Source of the DNA: Acanthococcus lagerstroemiae | Lineage: Eukaryota > Arthropoda > Insecta > Hemiptera > Eriococcidae | Direction of reading: 5' to 3' | Assembly: GCA_031841125.1 (NCBI GenBank) | Contig: CM063112.1 | Location: forward strand, 25,446,603-25,510,602 | DNA: 64,000 nt | Part shown: positions 10,075 to 21,700 of the stretch, piece after piece | Layout: each line of letters opens with the position of its first letter | Numbering within the stretch: the first letter of the stretch is position 1 | Position numbers and translations under genes: made by a program | The notes under the pieces: generated by a model | What the model was told of the DNA's origin: nothing | What the model saw: only the letters and a program-made list of their open reading frames with translations | Databases searched by the model: none

Positions 10075-11225
10075 GTGTGAGATCACTATCTCGCAATCCC
10101 TTGAGAAGAAACAGTTCGCACCAGCAGTCTTCCTAGACGTCAGTAACGCCTTTGATAGGGTCTGGCATCAAGGGCTTATGTACAAACTGCAGAAGATGCT
10201 TCCGTCGAACCTATGTCTACTCATGGCCTCCTACCTTCAGGACCGAACATTCAGCATTCAAGTCGGCATTGAAAGTTCAGACTGAAAACCAATTAGCGCA
10301 GTCGTCCCTCAAGGTTCAGTCCTGGGACCCACCCTGTATGTATTGTATACGGCTGACATACTAGTCAGCGAGAACGCCGTGACGGCACTTTTTGCTGATG
10401 ACACTGCTGCAGTTGCGTGTAATGACAGCTACGAATCCGCGGTTGCGACTCTGCAATCCACAGTAAATCGTATATCCAGCTGGGCTAAAGACTGGAAAAT
10501 TGCCTTAAATGATACAAAGTCTACCCGAGTTGACTTCTCGCTTCGTCCTCACTCCTACATACCGGTCTACATAGATGGAAACATAATTCCACCCGCCAAC
10601 CATGCTCGTTACTTGGGCTTGCATCTTGATTGCAAGCTCAACTGGCAGGAACACGTTCGTAGGAAGAGAGAGCTACTCAACAGACAGTCTAAAAAATTCT
10701 ACTGGCTCATCGGCCCTCGTTCGGAACTTAGCCTCGCTAACAAGAGGCTCATATACATTACTATTTTCAAGCCGGCTTGGGCTTATGGCTGTGAACTGTG
10801 GGGATCAACAGCTGTCTCCAATCGCCTCATCGTGGAAAGATTCCAAAATAAGATCATGCGCATGATCACCAACGCGCCGTTTTACATCACAAATGCCCAA
10901 CTTCGGTCCGATCTCGAACTTATCCCTGTCGAAGACGTCATATCGGAAAGAGTAAACACCTACAACCAACGTTTGCACCGTCATCCCAATGTGGAAGCCA
11001 TCACACTACTTGACACTAGTAATGATACCCGCCGTCTTTGTAGAAGATATACTTGGGATCTTGTTACTTGAATTAACATCTGGGTAATAGAATCTCGATT
11101 GTTATAATTACTAGAGTTGATTGCGCTTCTCTTAGTTTCCGTTGTATAACCATTTTTCGTAACATTTGGTCGATACCCACACTGTAACGGTAGTTCCAAA
11201 TAAAATACATTGAAAAAAAAAAAAA
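10075..11225 (+). pseudogene. Jockey-clade reverse transcriptase, 5'-truncated, one nonsense codon
   Basis: A single frame runs from about 10075 to the stop at 11069-11071, broken only by a TGA at 10283-10285. Motifs in order: 'PAVFLDVSNAFDRVWHQG', 'VVPQGSVLGP' just after the TGA, 'FADDTAAVA' (10391 on), 'HARYLGLHLDCKLNWQEHV', 'KPAWAYGCELWG', and 'FQNKIMRMITNAPFYI', which is the Jockey C-terminal region. The 3' UTR contains AATAAA and ends in about 13 A residues at 11213-11225. Endonuclease and ORF1 are absent, as expected from 5' truncation. It is much less decayed than the copy at 6974-9313. Confidence 0.92.
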
Positions 11226-13064
11226 TTTTTGTGTGAGATAAGATCTTTGTTTTTATTTCTATACTCTATACTTGGGATTAATTTGAATGTTCTCCTACCA
11301 GTTTGGTCTGTTTCATATTGTTTTTGCCAAACGTCAATATATCTTTTATTAATATCCCTGATTTTTTTTTTCCTTTTCACGTATGCCAGACCATTTAATT
11401 TTTTTAACGTTGTTAGTTTTTTCAATTTGTAGTTCAGTAGGTAGAATTCCTGCTATGACATTAGTTGCCGAATAAGATACTGTTCTATAGGCTGATATGA
11501 CGTTTAATAATATTTTCCTCTGTTCCTTTTTGATTTTATTTTTGTTGCTTTTGCTCAGTTTGGGGTAGTATATTGTGCTGCCATATTCCACAATAGATCT
11601 AAATAGTGCCGTATGTAAGATTTTTCTGTCCGTGAAATTTAATCCGAAAGTATTGTTATATAAAGCTGTTATCCTGCTATAGTATTTTTTAATTTTTTGT
11701 ATTATATAATTCACATGACTGGTGAAGTTTAAGTTTTCATCACATATCATACCTAAGTATTTCATTTCCTTCTGAAAGTTTAGATTTCTATTGTTGAGCT
11801 TTAACAGTTTTTCGATGTCCTTCTTCATTATTCCTTTATTGTGTTTTTTAGTTATTAGGATTGCGTTTGTTTTTTCTGGGTTTAAGCTTAATCCAAATTC
11901 TATCAATGTATTGTGGATTGTCTCAATTCCCATGTTTAGTGTATTTATATCATTGTTGTTTTGCATTCCAGCTATTAGCAATATGTCGTCAGCATAGCTG
12001 ATTAATTCCATATTTTTACCAGTGTTGAAATTGTGGTGTACTTTGGCCATCGCAATATTAAAGATGGTGGGTGATAGCGCAGATCCCTGTGGTACACCTG
12101 CCTTTATACGTTTTTGACTATGTACAATTTCTTTGTTATTATAAAATCGTATCTCTCTGTTTTCTAGGAAGTTTTTGACAAGATTTATTATGTTATTCTG
12201 CAGTTTATTTTGTTTTAGGCTTTCTAAAATTGACGACCATTTAATTGAATCAAAGGCGCCACTGATGTCAAAACTAATTAGTATTATAATTTTGTAATTT
12301 AATTCATTTTTATATTTTTCAATAGTTTCAAGACATTTATGGATTGCTTTTTCTGTGGATTTTTTCTTTATATACCCAAACTGATTGTTATGAAGGACTT
12401 TTTTAGTTACTATCTCTTTTGTAATTTCTTCTCGGATAATTTTTTCATACACTTTACCAAAATTAGGTAACAGTGAGATAGGTCGATAGGAGTTTGGCAG
12501 TTCGGGTTTCTTTCCAATTTTATTCAATAGTTGTATTTTGCTTATCTTCCAAAAGTCCGGAAATTCATTGAGAGCTAGGTATTTATTGTAAATCGTTATT
12601 AACAGTTCCGGATGGATTTTGTTTATTATGTTGATCATTTTGTTTGAAATACCATCATGTCCGTTTGCTTTTTTATTATTTAGTTTTTTAATTATGTGAT
12701 TTAATTCATACGATTCAATAGTTAGTTTTGTGTTGACTGACAAGTAATTCGTTGTGACATCATTACTGTTGGGGAAAAGTTTTGAGCAGATTAGCTTGTA
12801 TTTTTCTTTCTCATCTGTTACTTCTTTATCATCATCATTTATCAAAGGAGGGAAGTCAAGTTTTGTGTTTTTGCTCATAATTATTTTATATGGTTTTCCC
12901 CAAACATCCGAGTTATCAACTAATTTTTTCCAGGCTTCCCTTCTGCTATAGTCGATCTCCTTCCTATAGGTGTTTCTTATTAGACTTGTTATAAGTTCTG
13001 TATCTGTTCTTTCCTTTTTAGTCTTATATTCACCTACGCCGCAGCTAATGGCGGACGCAGTCAA
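11226..13064 (-). mobile_element. R1/I-group non-LTR retrotransposon with intact reverse transcriptase frame, 5'-truncated
   Basis: A 571-codon uninterrupted frame (13064 down to 11349) encodes a reverse transcriptase. Motifs in order: 'NGHDGISNKMIN', 'YRPISLLPNFGKVYEKII', 'QFGYIKKKSTEKAI', 'ILISFDISGAFDSIKW', 'KAGVPQGSALSP', 'ISYADDILLIAG' with catalytic DD, and 'KYLGMICDENLNF'. The 'DISGAFD...W' and 'QFG' forms point to the R1/I group; the clade is not certain. The upstream endonuclease and gag are missing. Base composition is strikingly AT-rich and the protein is rich in Lys, Asn and Ile, unlike the GC-richer gag ORF beside it. The 3' end meets the Jockey tail at 11213-11230, tail to tail. 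Confidence 0.88.
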
Positions 13065-13071
13065 CTAGCTG

Positions 13072-14134
13072 CCGCCAGTCAACCAACTGGCAGACGCAGT
13101 CAAACAGCAGAGGGCGAGTGGACACAAACCAGCACGCAAAAACGGAGGAAGACCCGGCAACGAAAAAAAAGAGAGGCCGCTGCGAACGCTCCAGAGGGAA
13201 CAACAGCCCCTTCGAAGAAGATAGAACAGCCGAAGAAGAAGGCGCTGCCCAAGAAGAAGAAAAAGAACACCGACAACGCAGTGTTGGTGGTGCCAGCCAC
13301 GCCCGTAGGGAGAGCCCTGGATACGCTTCAGAAGATTCCGGGGCTCAACCCGAGGGCACTGGGCATCACCAACACGGTGCAGTTCCCGTCGGGTGCCGTC
13401 CTGGTGACCTGTAAGACGAGTGAAAGCGTAGAAGCAATCAGAAAGGCCGTCAGCACCAGCGGAGGCAGCATGAGGTCCGCATTCACGGAATTCCTACCGA
13501 TACCACGGAGAAGGAACTCCGCACGGACATAGTAAACGCCTTCCGGACAAGCTGCGAGAGGATCGCCTTTGCAGCATACAAGGGTGACCCCAGCATGAAA
13601 ATGGCGGTGGTTACAGTGGGGGGCACACTGTACCAGCAGATGGCACAAAGAAGGAGCATGCGCATTGGCTGGGCAGTAGGTCGCATTGATACCAGCCCCT
13701 CCATAATGCGATGCTCGCGCTACAGTCTCCTGGGGCACAAAGAGAAGCACTGCCCCGGGCCACCAGCGGTGTCGCCCCCTGAAGGGCAATGCTTGGACTT
13801 CAGCAGACACAATGACGCCATCCGGAAGGCCAGGCTGCCTCGACATCGAGCGCGGCCCTCTCACCACCGCACAGGGGATCGAGACTGTCCGACCCTGTTG
13901 GCGATGAGACAGAAGATGTTAGAAAACATGCTGATAGAGGAGCCAACAGGGTCTGCTCCGGACAAACAGCGGCCCCCTGCACAGAATGTAGAAGACACGG
14001 CAACAGCTCCCGCCGCGCCCAAACTCAGTATTCCACTCATCCTGGAAGAACTCGACCGCCATCGTCAGGCGGCTGAGAGCCTCGCCAGGATGGAGGTGGA
14101 AGAGGGAGCCGCGGTGACCAATGGCGACGGCTAA
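13072..14134 (+). pseudogene. R1-like gag (ORF1) with decayed zinc knuckle, frameshifted
   Basis: One frame from about 13085 to 13532 begins Lys-rich and Ala-rich and reads into 'VVPATPVGRALDTLQKIPGL' and 'FPSGAVLVTCKTSESVEAIR', a gag-like domain. Near 13485 the sense shifts to the frame ending at 14134, reading 'EKELRTDIVNAF', 'MRIGWAVGRIDTSP' and 'RCSRYSLLGHKEKHC'. The last is a CCHC knuckle whose second Cys has become Tyr. The order matches gag proteins of R1-group retrotransposons. It is oriented opposite to the reverse transcriptase at 11226-13064 and has very different composition, so they are probably two elements. The ATG near 13050 is followed at once by a stop. Confidence 0.75.
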
Positions 14135-15150
14135 ATCCGGGTTCTATACGGCAATGTGAAAAAAAGACAGGAAAATATGGCACAAAGATTTTTATGATCA
14201 ACAATGCCAAAACATTTTACATGTTTAATGCCATACTTTTTATGTCGGTAAGAGCTTGAAAGAACGTGGAGATGTCAAAGAAAGAAAGAAGAAGAAAGAG
14301 CAGTCACAGCGTTCAAAACCATCAGCCGCCAAGAAACCTAGAAAATCGTCTACCAAGTTCAAAATCGCTTCTGATGGAACCCGAGACGACTTTGAGAGCA
14401 TCAAATTTAGAATCAGAATCAACGGGGTCAAAATCTTATCCAACGCCGTTCACACAATCTGCAGCCTACTACTTGTAAAAAATGACCAAAATAGTCCGCG
14501 GAACAAACAGAAACTTAAGAGCATCAAATTCAAAATTGTCGCCTAGAACAGTTCGGACCTCTTTAAAAGCATCGAGCTCAAGATTTTTACTTGGATTGCC
14601 TAAATCATCTTCAAAGGCGTCAAGTTCAACGTCAGAGTCAACCGAGTCAAAGAATTAGGCAAAATTACTCTTTTATCATACTCAAACAGGAACTTTTTGG
14701 TTTCTAAATTCTAATTTATTTACTAAATTTTTAGTTTTTGTATCCCTAGTTATTTTATTGCAAGTCAAGTCTATAGAAGTCCGTTTAAGTTCATTCATAT
14801 TTTCCTTAATTAGTTCTATCATCGTATTCCCTCCCACTCAACTTTTCTAAATTTTGATAGTTCAACGTAAAACCTTTTATTTTAGTCGCATTTCTATCTA
14901 ATTTTTGCTACTCAATCGCGAAAGCTATTAATTATGGTAATAAACTCGTCGCGCATTTTGAACATTCTGGCGAAAGAGTTGAGATTCATTAAATATATTC
15001 GCTAGACCAATCGAGGAATACGTCACTTTATTCTAGTATAATGCGTTAGTCGTTCATATTAATGGTCCTTGCATTTTTATAATATTTTTGAACACGATAA
15101 CCACTGAGAAGGTTCCTTGTATCAGATATCAGAATTATATTGTATTTTTG
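14135..15150. other. Low-complexity spacer with serine/lysine-type degenerate repeats
   Basis: At 14240-14660 phrases such as 'GAGCATCAAATTYAGAAT' and 'GAGTCAA/GGGTCAAA' recur irregularly. A 96-codon frame (14256-14546) is basic and low complexity and I do not call it a gene. From 14660 to 15150 nothing is recognised. Confidence 0.35.
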
Positions 15151-15575
15151 AACAACACAGTTCGAACAGCTAAAGAAAGAGAACGAGGAAATGAGAGAAG
15201 AGATCGGGAGACTAGCGGAAGAAGATCTCAACCTACATAGTAGAGTAAGGGAACTAGAACAATATATGTAGTCGAAAATCGAACATCATAATAACAGGAG
15301 CCCAATTCTGGAAAGAAAAAGAAATTCAAGGCGTGGTGAAAGAATTAACCAAATCGATTATGTCCCAGTTAATTGACGATTTCCGAATGGCATAACTCAT
15401 GTTAAGACATGCCAAGGAGCGGACATAGGATCGGACCATGATCCAGTAGTAGCAACTACTGAGATCAAGTTTCAAGCTTCTAAAAAAGGAGCCTAGAAGC
15501 TTGATATGCCACATCTTGACCGCAGTCCTCAGGATCAATCTCTGAGTGAGAATGGCTGCGATGCTATACTCCAAA
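15151..15575 (+). pseudogene. LINE fragment: ORF1 coiled coil fused to endonuclease end
   Basis: The frame starting near 15157 reads 'FEQLKKENEEMREEIGRL' then 'RVRELEQYM', a coiled coil like those of L1/RTE-type ORF1 proteins, which usually continue 'E(N/K)YSRRNN'. About 200 bp later another frame reads 'GADIGSDHDPVVATTEIKF', the conserved SDH motif that closes the AP-like endonuclease. The stretch between the two is missing, so this is an internally deleted copy. Several stops interrupt it. Confidence 0.6.
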
Positions 15576-17039
15576 TATACGTTCGCAGATATCTCAGTCT
15601 TCCAAATCTATATTTGCCCTAAATATGTCTCCTTTTTGAAAAGAAAAAAGCTCCCTTAACTTGTCCTATTCTACTCTTTCCGACTTCATATACCCGTTTG
15701 TATGTGCGACATGACAGGAAGAAAGGCACCAGTACGCAAAAATGTAAATTTTATAGGATAGCGGATAAACAAAATTGATAGAACGTTTTCACGTTCGGAG
15801 ACACTCAACTTTGAAGACTTACAGCAGGTTAGGGAAATTTTTTAGAATTTCTTCGACAACACTACGCGAAAGAGTGGCCAAAAATTAGTCAAAAACAATT
15901 GTTATCACAAGAATGTTTTTTTTTTTTTGCGCTTAGGCCCCTCTCCTCCTAGCATGTCACATTTGTGTTCTTTAGCGCACTTGTTGCTGGTGCCATGACG
16001 TACCACGCGCGCGGTAACCATCAGCTAAAATCTGAAAGCCAGCCGTGAAATCGGACACGGCATCCAAACATCGTGTATGATTTATACCCCTTGCAAAAGA
16101 CGTATGCAAATCACAAAACGGAAAGGAATGCTGCTGGGATGCTGGCTGGGTGTTCTGATTACGTGCTGCGACCCCCCTCCCCCTACCGGTTGCCGTCACG
16201 ACGACTAAAAGGCGAACAATACTAAACTGTATAAAGGGAGGAAATTTCGCCGTTCACGTGTACACGTATTAGAATACGTAAAATTTTCTAAAACGAAAAA
16301 GGTATAACGCCGGTAATAATCATCCTTATCGGTAGCATTTGCGCTGTGAAGTAGTACACCTAATGTTATTGAGTTTCTTATTAAACATGCAAGTCGTGCT
16401 TAAAAGAAAGTTCTATCTTAAAATGGGTTAGCGCGCGCTGACTCGGCTGTGCCGACAAAAAGGGCGGATGTTATGTTGGAAGGTTACTTCAACTGCAGGA
16501 AAGAGCCCCGTCGTCCGCGGAGAGGTAGGTTGGCTGGAAAAACAAGCCAACCGTGCCTTTGCGAAAGACAAAGTACCGAAGCACTAAGTTATGTAAATTA
16601 AGAACTACCGATAAAGTGTGTAGAGCAGTAAGACGGGACGAAAGAGGTGATCTTTGGGATAAAATGCGTTTTATATTTTACGTATGTTCCTCAGACTGAT
16701 AACATAATTTGTAATACAGTTTCCTGAAATGGGAAAAACCTCGAAGTGAAGAGATACAGAAACTCTGGAACCTGTATATTTTTCAAATTTACTGATTCGG
16801 AAACGACGGACGATAATCGTGTCACGCTTGAATCAATGAAATGGATTCGAAGCGTGCCTCGGTAAGCTGAGCAAGCTTAAAGGTCGTAAATGTTAAAAAT
16901 CTGTAGTTAGACCGAGAAAAGTTGATGAACGTATAAAAATATTAAATACTGAGATTAGCCTGCAGCTGTAAGAATCACTGTAATTTCAGTTGTCTTCCAA
17001 GTTCAAGTTTAAATGCAGTATCACAGTGCCATAAAATCA
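15576..17039. other. Unannotated spacer
   Basis: Mixed composition with a CG-richer stretch at about 16430-16640. No coding frame, RNA fold or transposon end was recognised. Confidence 0.4.
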
Positions 17040-17160
17040 ACGGCTCATGGACTTCGGTACCGTTTCAGTGGATCAAGCGGGATTTCGCAAGAACTACTCC
17101 ACAGTAGATCACATCTCAACAGTAAGCCAGATTTTGGAGAGGGTGAGGAAGTAGGCCCCC
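17040..17160 (+). pseudogene. LINE reverse transcriptase scrap
   Basis: One frame reads 'QAGFRKNYSTVDHISTVSQI' (about 17075-17145), the conserved QxGF(R)...ST.DH block of RTE/CR1-type reverse transcriptases. Nothing before or after continues it; a C-run follows. It is a short internal fragment. Confidence 0.7.
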
Positions 17161-17814
17161 CCCCACGAGAAAATTTGGAAAAACTTCTTTCATTTTCTAA
17201 TTCCTAGTAAGATTAAAGATTACTATACATTTTTTTGAAACTTCATTTTGGTATCACTGATTCATTTCTCGTTCATTCCGCATCAGGGGTTGTGCCGTAG
17301 AACAAAGGTGTCCGGATTTTCCAGTAAATTTCCGAATTTTTCCTCCTTAGGCAAAAAATGTCCGTATTTCTGAATAATGTCCGGAAATTTTGGAAAAAAT
17401 CCGGATTTTCATTGTTCTTTCTCATTTTGTGGGTTTGTTCAACTTCTGATTAGTTTGAAATATTACTTTGTGGTTGACTGCATTTTGACTGCCGTAAACT
17501 GGACTAGTAAAGACGTTTTCTTGTTGTTTTACCTTAATAATTATTCAGTTTTCCTTTCAGCCAACGCATCCTTGTTCAGAAACCAAGGTTAAAAACAAAT
17601 CCAATAAAATTAAATTCGAATCCGGTGTGTACATAATATTATAATAAATATAAAATAAAAGTGAATTTCGAGTAATTACGATTTATTGTTGCGTTATTTC
17701 ACTTGTAGACATCTGCGTATGACGTTCACTGCCCTGTACCGTTTCTAATAATGCAGACCGTACAATTGTAGGCTTCATATCACATAAGAGCTCACGTAAA
17801 TTCCGGATCGTATC
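17161..17814. other. Unannotated spacer with TCCGGA-type repeats
   Basis: At 17307-17410 'GTCCGGATTTTCC', 'TCCGAATTTTTCC', 'TCCGTATTTCTG' and 'ATCCGGATTTTC' recur, suggesting a decayed repeat. Nothing else is recognised. Confidence 0.35.
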
Positions 17815-18300
17815 GGGATTCTATGTTAGTGCTACCACGAAATATTCACATTCGTTTTGAAGAAATAGCCGACATCACTAGAGACGAAATACCAGTTAAC
17901 TTTTCTCAAGGAATTGAATCATTTTGTAATCATTTAAACACTAATAGAACAGTGATCGAAAAATAAAGAGATAAAGAAGGGGCGAACTCTGGCAGAGTAA
18001 GTGTGATATTATCATGTCTTACGTCGCTTGGTTACATAACTTATTTCATTTTCTAAGCGATACATCTATATTACAGTGATAAAATGGCCGAAGCTATACC
18101 CTTGGTAGTGCCGAACGAAAATTCAGAATTTGAAGATAATTCATTTGGAAGCTAGGACGAAAAGATAGCCGACAGCTTTGTTGATTTGTAGATCTTTCAG
18201 TTCCTTAAAAAAGAAGGCATTGATGTCAGCAATATTATCAAGTTGAGACGACCAGATAATCGAAAATTATACACCAAAAGAGTATTTCCGTAAAAAATGA
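17815..18300 (+). pseudogene. Decayed reading frame(s) of unknown family
   Basis: Two protein-like stretches lie close together. The first (about 17795-17966) reads 'SMLVLPRNIHIRFEEIADI' and 'VNFSQGIESFCNHLNTNRTV' before a stop. The second starts at an ATG near 18084 with 'MAEAIPLVVPNENSEFEDN' and continues in one frame through two stop codons to 'FLKKEGIDVSNIIKLRRPDN' and a TAA near 18291. The balanced amino-acid composition suggests former coding sequence, either a transposon gene or a retrocopy. I do not recognise the family. Confidence 0.4.
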
Positions 18301-18569
18301 ATGTTCATCTACGTTTGGTACAAAGAAGCACAGCTTCGTTAGAAGGCTGGGAAGAAAACTTCGGTTTTATATGTTTTGCCGCGTAATAACATCGAACCAT
18401 TAACTGTGACAATACGTCAAAAGAAAGGATATCTGCGTACTTTTTTCAAGGCATTGCATGTTGCCCCCCAACATATATAAGCTGTGGTTCCAGCCTCTAG
18501 AATAGCCTCACCCTATGTCGTGGACGTTTAGCTTTGATCTCAAATTATATCACAAAAAAACTATAATTT
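18301..18569. other. Unassigned spacer
   Basis: No recognisable feature between the decayed frame and the LINE 3' end. Confidence 0.35.
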
Positions 18570-18870
18570 AAATATGCTGGGAATATGTGCAGGGGCAGTG
18601 GGAATGGAACATTACAGCTATGAATTGGGTCCCCAGAAAACATAAAAGGAGGAAGGGCGTCCCTCGATAAAGTGGCTCTGTGAAATCTCCAGGGCAGTCG
18701 GTCCAAACTGAGCAATCGTGGCACGAGATAGAAGAAGATGGAGCAAGGTGAAGGGGCACATGCCCCACGGTGGGCGACGTAGTCGGGGACTTCGTGTCGG
18801 ATCCGAAGGATCATATTTACTATATATCATATTTTCTTTTGTACTATGTCGTGCTGTAAATAAATAAAAT
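18570..18870 (+). pseudogene. LINE 3' end (RTE/CR1-type C-terminus)
   Basis: The forward translation reads 'RRKGRPSIKWLCEISRAVG' and then 'VARDRRRWSKVKGHMPHG'. This is the GRP..W.(D)(D)I ... A.DR..W motif that closes many RTE- and CR1-like ORF2 proteins. A TAAATAAATAAAA tail at about 18858-18870 fits a LINE 3' end. Only about 80 codons remain and one stop interrupts them. Confidence 0.65.
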
Positions 18871-20535
18871 ATTTTTGTATCAGGAAGAGTTTCATATAAG
18901 GAAGGTTGAGCATGTAAAAGCATTATTTTAATATTATTTTATAAAATAACACTCAACAAAGCTTACTTTTTGTATGTTATCAACAATTATCGATGGCCGT
19001 ATCTTCCCAGAAAGGGCTTCGTCCACAAATAAAAATAACTCGATCCGAGGTAAAAGGTAAGCCACCCAATTAAGGTACATATATCAATAGGATATCAACT
19101 TACTTTATAACACACATTGACAGCCGTATATTGCATATTCTTACCTGTAACAAAAAAGAAAAATATACATTACTAGCAGATCCGGTTAGTAAAAAAAATA
19201 ACCTACTTTGATCACGCACTTCATCTGATTAGTGATTCTAACCGAATTATATTTTCTGCATAACTTTCCCCACATCTCATTTTCGGATTTGCAATCATAT
19301 AAATTTTTCCTATCACTTTTGTTTTTTCAAAATGAGCATCATATCCTCACATGACCTGTCTTGAAAAAGCGCTACAGAGCCGTTAGATATCCCGTTTGCA
19401 TTTTCAATGATCATCACCACGTCCTTACCTAATCTACTTCGGAGAAGCCAGAAAATGTCAGGTTTCCCGATTAAATTTTTTTTTTTAGTGATTAATCATA
19501 TCCTGACACACTCGTAATTCATCTTAAAGAAGCAACAGAACCATTATAGATAATAATCATGGATACTGCCAGATTTATTTTCAGGAAGGAAAGCAAAACA
19601 ATTGCATATTCTAGGGGGGAAGGGGGACTTTTTGTGCATTCTTTCGGTATCGGGAGAAGGGACAAATACCCTATTTTCTGTCCCTTGCTGTGGACATGTC
19701 AATTATCATAACATTCCATGACCACACTTGAAAAAGCGACAGCAGTGTTGGCTACTTAATCAAAATTATTAGTCCAGGAGAATTAGCTAAAAAAGAGGCG
19801 TTTGATGGAATTAATTGCAGCACAGCTGAAACTTGGTACGATTCTTTAGTACCCTCTTCGGAAAAGCCCCGTGATTTCCCCCTCCCCCGGTGTGAGCATC
19901 ACCCCTCATAGTCCAAAAAGTGCCCCCAAAAACAGTTTTTGACTTGTATCTAGCTTAAAATTGAGTTATAGGTAAAAATATTCCGTACCAAAATTAAAGA
20001 GCGTAAAATTCTCTACAAAAATTATATCCATGTTTTTTTTTCTCGTGAATCCCTTGCCAACCAAGATAATCGGCGTTCAAGATCACACGAGCATGTAAAT
20101 ATGGGGTAACCTACAACGCATGCGGTATACAAACGCTGAAATAATCGCGAAAACACATGACTAGATGCGTAGAATGTTACATGATATAATTTCAATTTAC
20201 TATCTTTATTATTATAAGAATTCATCTTCATCCGAATCTACATGCATACAATTTTCTGCGTTTAAACAACCTCCTCTACAAACGCGTGGCTACAAGAGAT
20301 ACCCACTTTACGGCAACCATAAGCTCGTGATCCCGATGCGGAAAACTGAAGTTCGTGTACACCCGCTCGAGACCCTTGGAAAATCGACCCTCGTTAGCCT
20401 TGTCTCAACCCGGTATGTTTCCTCTCCAGCATAGAGCACTCCATTCGAGGGGAGCCATCAGGTTAGCCAATCACAGCGCTTCATTTACGTGTAGCCCCCT
20501 CACTACCCGAGCTATACACCGGCGTTGAGACACCC
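18871..20535. other. Unannotated spacer
   Basis: No gene or element recognised. Homopolymer and C/G runs occur, such as at 19612-19625, without clear boundaries. Confidence 0.4.
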
Positions 20536-20765
20536 GTGCTATACCCTTTATGTAGACCCGTCATATAGCCCTTCTGTAGCCTTCAAGTATCTCCTTTGTA
20601 AACTGTCGTAAGCCTCTCTGTATGCCCTTTGTAAGTTCGTCGTATAGCCCCTCTGTTTCCCCTTGCATGGATCCCCTTTGCAGACCCGTCGTATAGGCCT
20701 TCCATATCCCCTTCATGAATCCCCTTCGTAAATCCGGGTAGATCCCCTCTTGTAATTCAGATACA
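20536..20765. repeat. Degenerate minisatellite, about 47-bp unit
   Basis: About five units share the pattern 'CCCCTTTGTAGACCCGTCGTATAGCCCCTCTGTAT', with local variants. Clear unit starts are near 20545, 20595, 20628, 20668 and 20715. The second unit is shorter. Frequent TATAGCCC and CCCCTT words make the array obvious despite divergence. Confidence 0.65.
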
Positions 20766-20799
20766 TATGGGAAGGGATGATGGGCTCTCAGCTAGTTTA

Positions 20800-21700
20800 A
20801 AAAAGTTTGAACATCCCTTCTATCATGCTGCACTCGTGATTCCCTCAATTCTGTATGCTGAGCACTCGTTTCTGGGGGACAGTTTGTGAACTTTTCCAAA
20901 CCTTGGCAAAGATGAAGCATATGACAGGGGCGCTAAGAATCCATTGCTGCAAAACTCTAGAGGTAACACTGCGTCGATGAATCAGTCCGCCTGCATTCTT
21001 CATAATTCACATGAGTGTTTGTTCGGATGCTAAAGAGTTGGTCTCTAGCGGCCTAATGAACCTAGTTCAGGAGAACCATGTCATCATATTATGGACACCG
21101 AGACACTGCGGCATAAAAGGGAACATGCTTGCTGATAAGTTAGCGCAGCCGGGCATAAAAAAGAAACTGGCAACACCCAGGCCGTGTCTTCCTGTAGCAT
21201 ACAGCGTCATAAAATCCAAAGTAAAGGCTTGGATAAGTAAGCAGACGGAAATGCACTGGCGTTTGGCCAGTGGCATGAATATCTGCAAAATACTGATAGG
21301 AGACGCCCCCAGTAAGTATGCCACGTTCCTATTAGGGCTTGACAGGAAACATGCAAGGCTCATGGTCAGACTACTAACTGGTCATAGGGTCACAAAACAC
21401 ATGTGGTATGAAACAGAAGTGATGAAAAGCGGCTTCTGTAGGTACTGTGGAGAAGAGGAAGAAACTTCGATCCATATCATATATCAATGCCCAGCAATAA
21501 CCGGGACAAGACGCGAAGCATTTGGACTAGAGTATCCAGCACCCAGTGGAGTCAAAGGGATAGAGCTCAGTAAAAGTCTCACTTTGGCTGTAAAAGTGAG
21601 GCTACTGAACTGATACTTAACAGCAACCTGAGGAATAGTGCGATGGACTACAAAGTCTGAGCACTCGGTGCACACAGCGCCACCTCATACAAATGAATGA
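20800..21700 (+). pseudogene. LINE RNase H domain and terminal zinc knuckle
   Basis: The open frame 21011-21613 reads 'HVIILWTPRHCGIKGNMLAD' followed by 'KLAQPG', the C-terminal half of an RNase H domain as in LOA, I and R1-group elements (family form: W.PGH.G..GNE.AD.LA). It continues through 'ARLMVRLLTGH' to 'CRYCGEEEETSIHIIYQC', the post-RNase-H zinc motif. The usual Gly of 'PGH' is Arg. Upstream (20800-21010) frameshifted remnants such as 'KMKHMTGALRIHCCKTLEVT' are the thumb region. The copy lacks the reverse transcriptase core. Confidence 0.85.
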
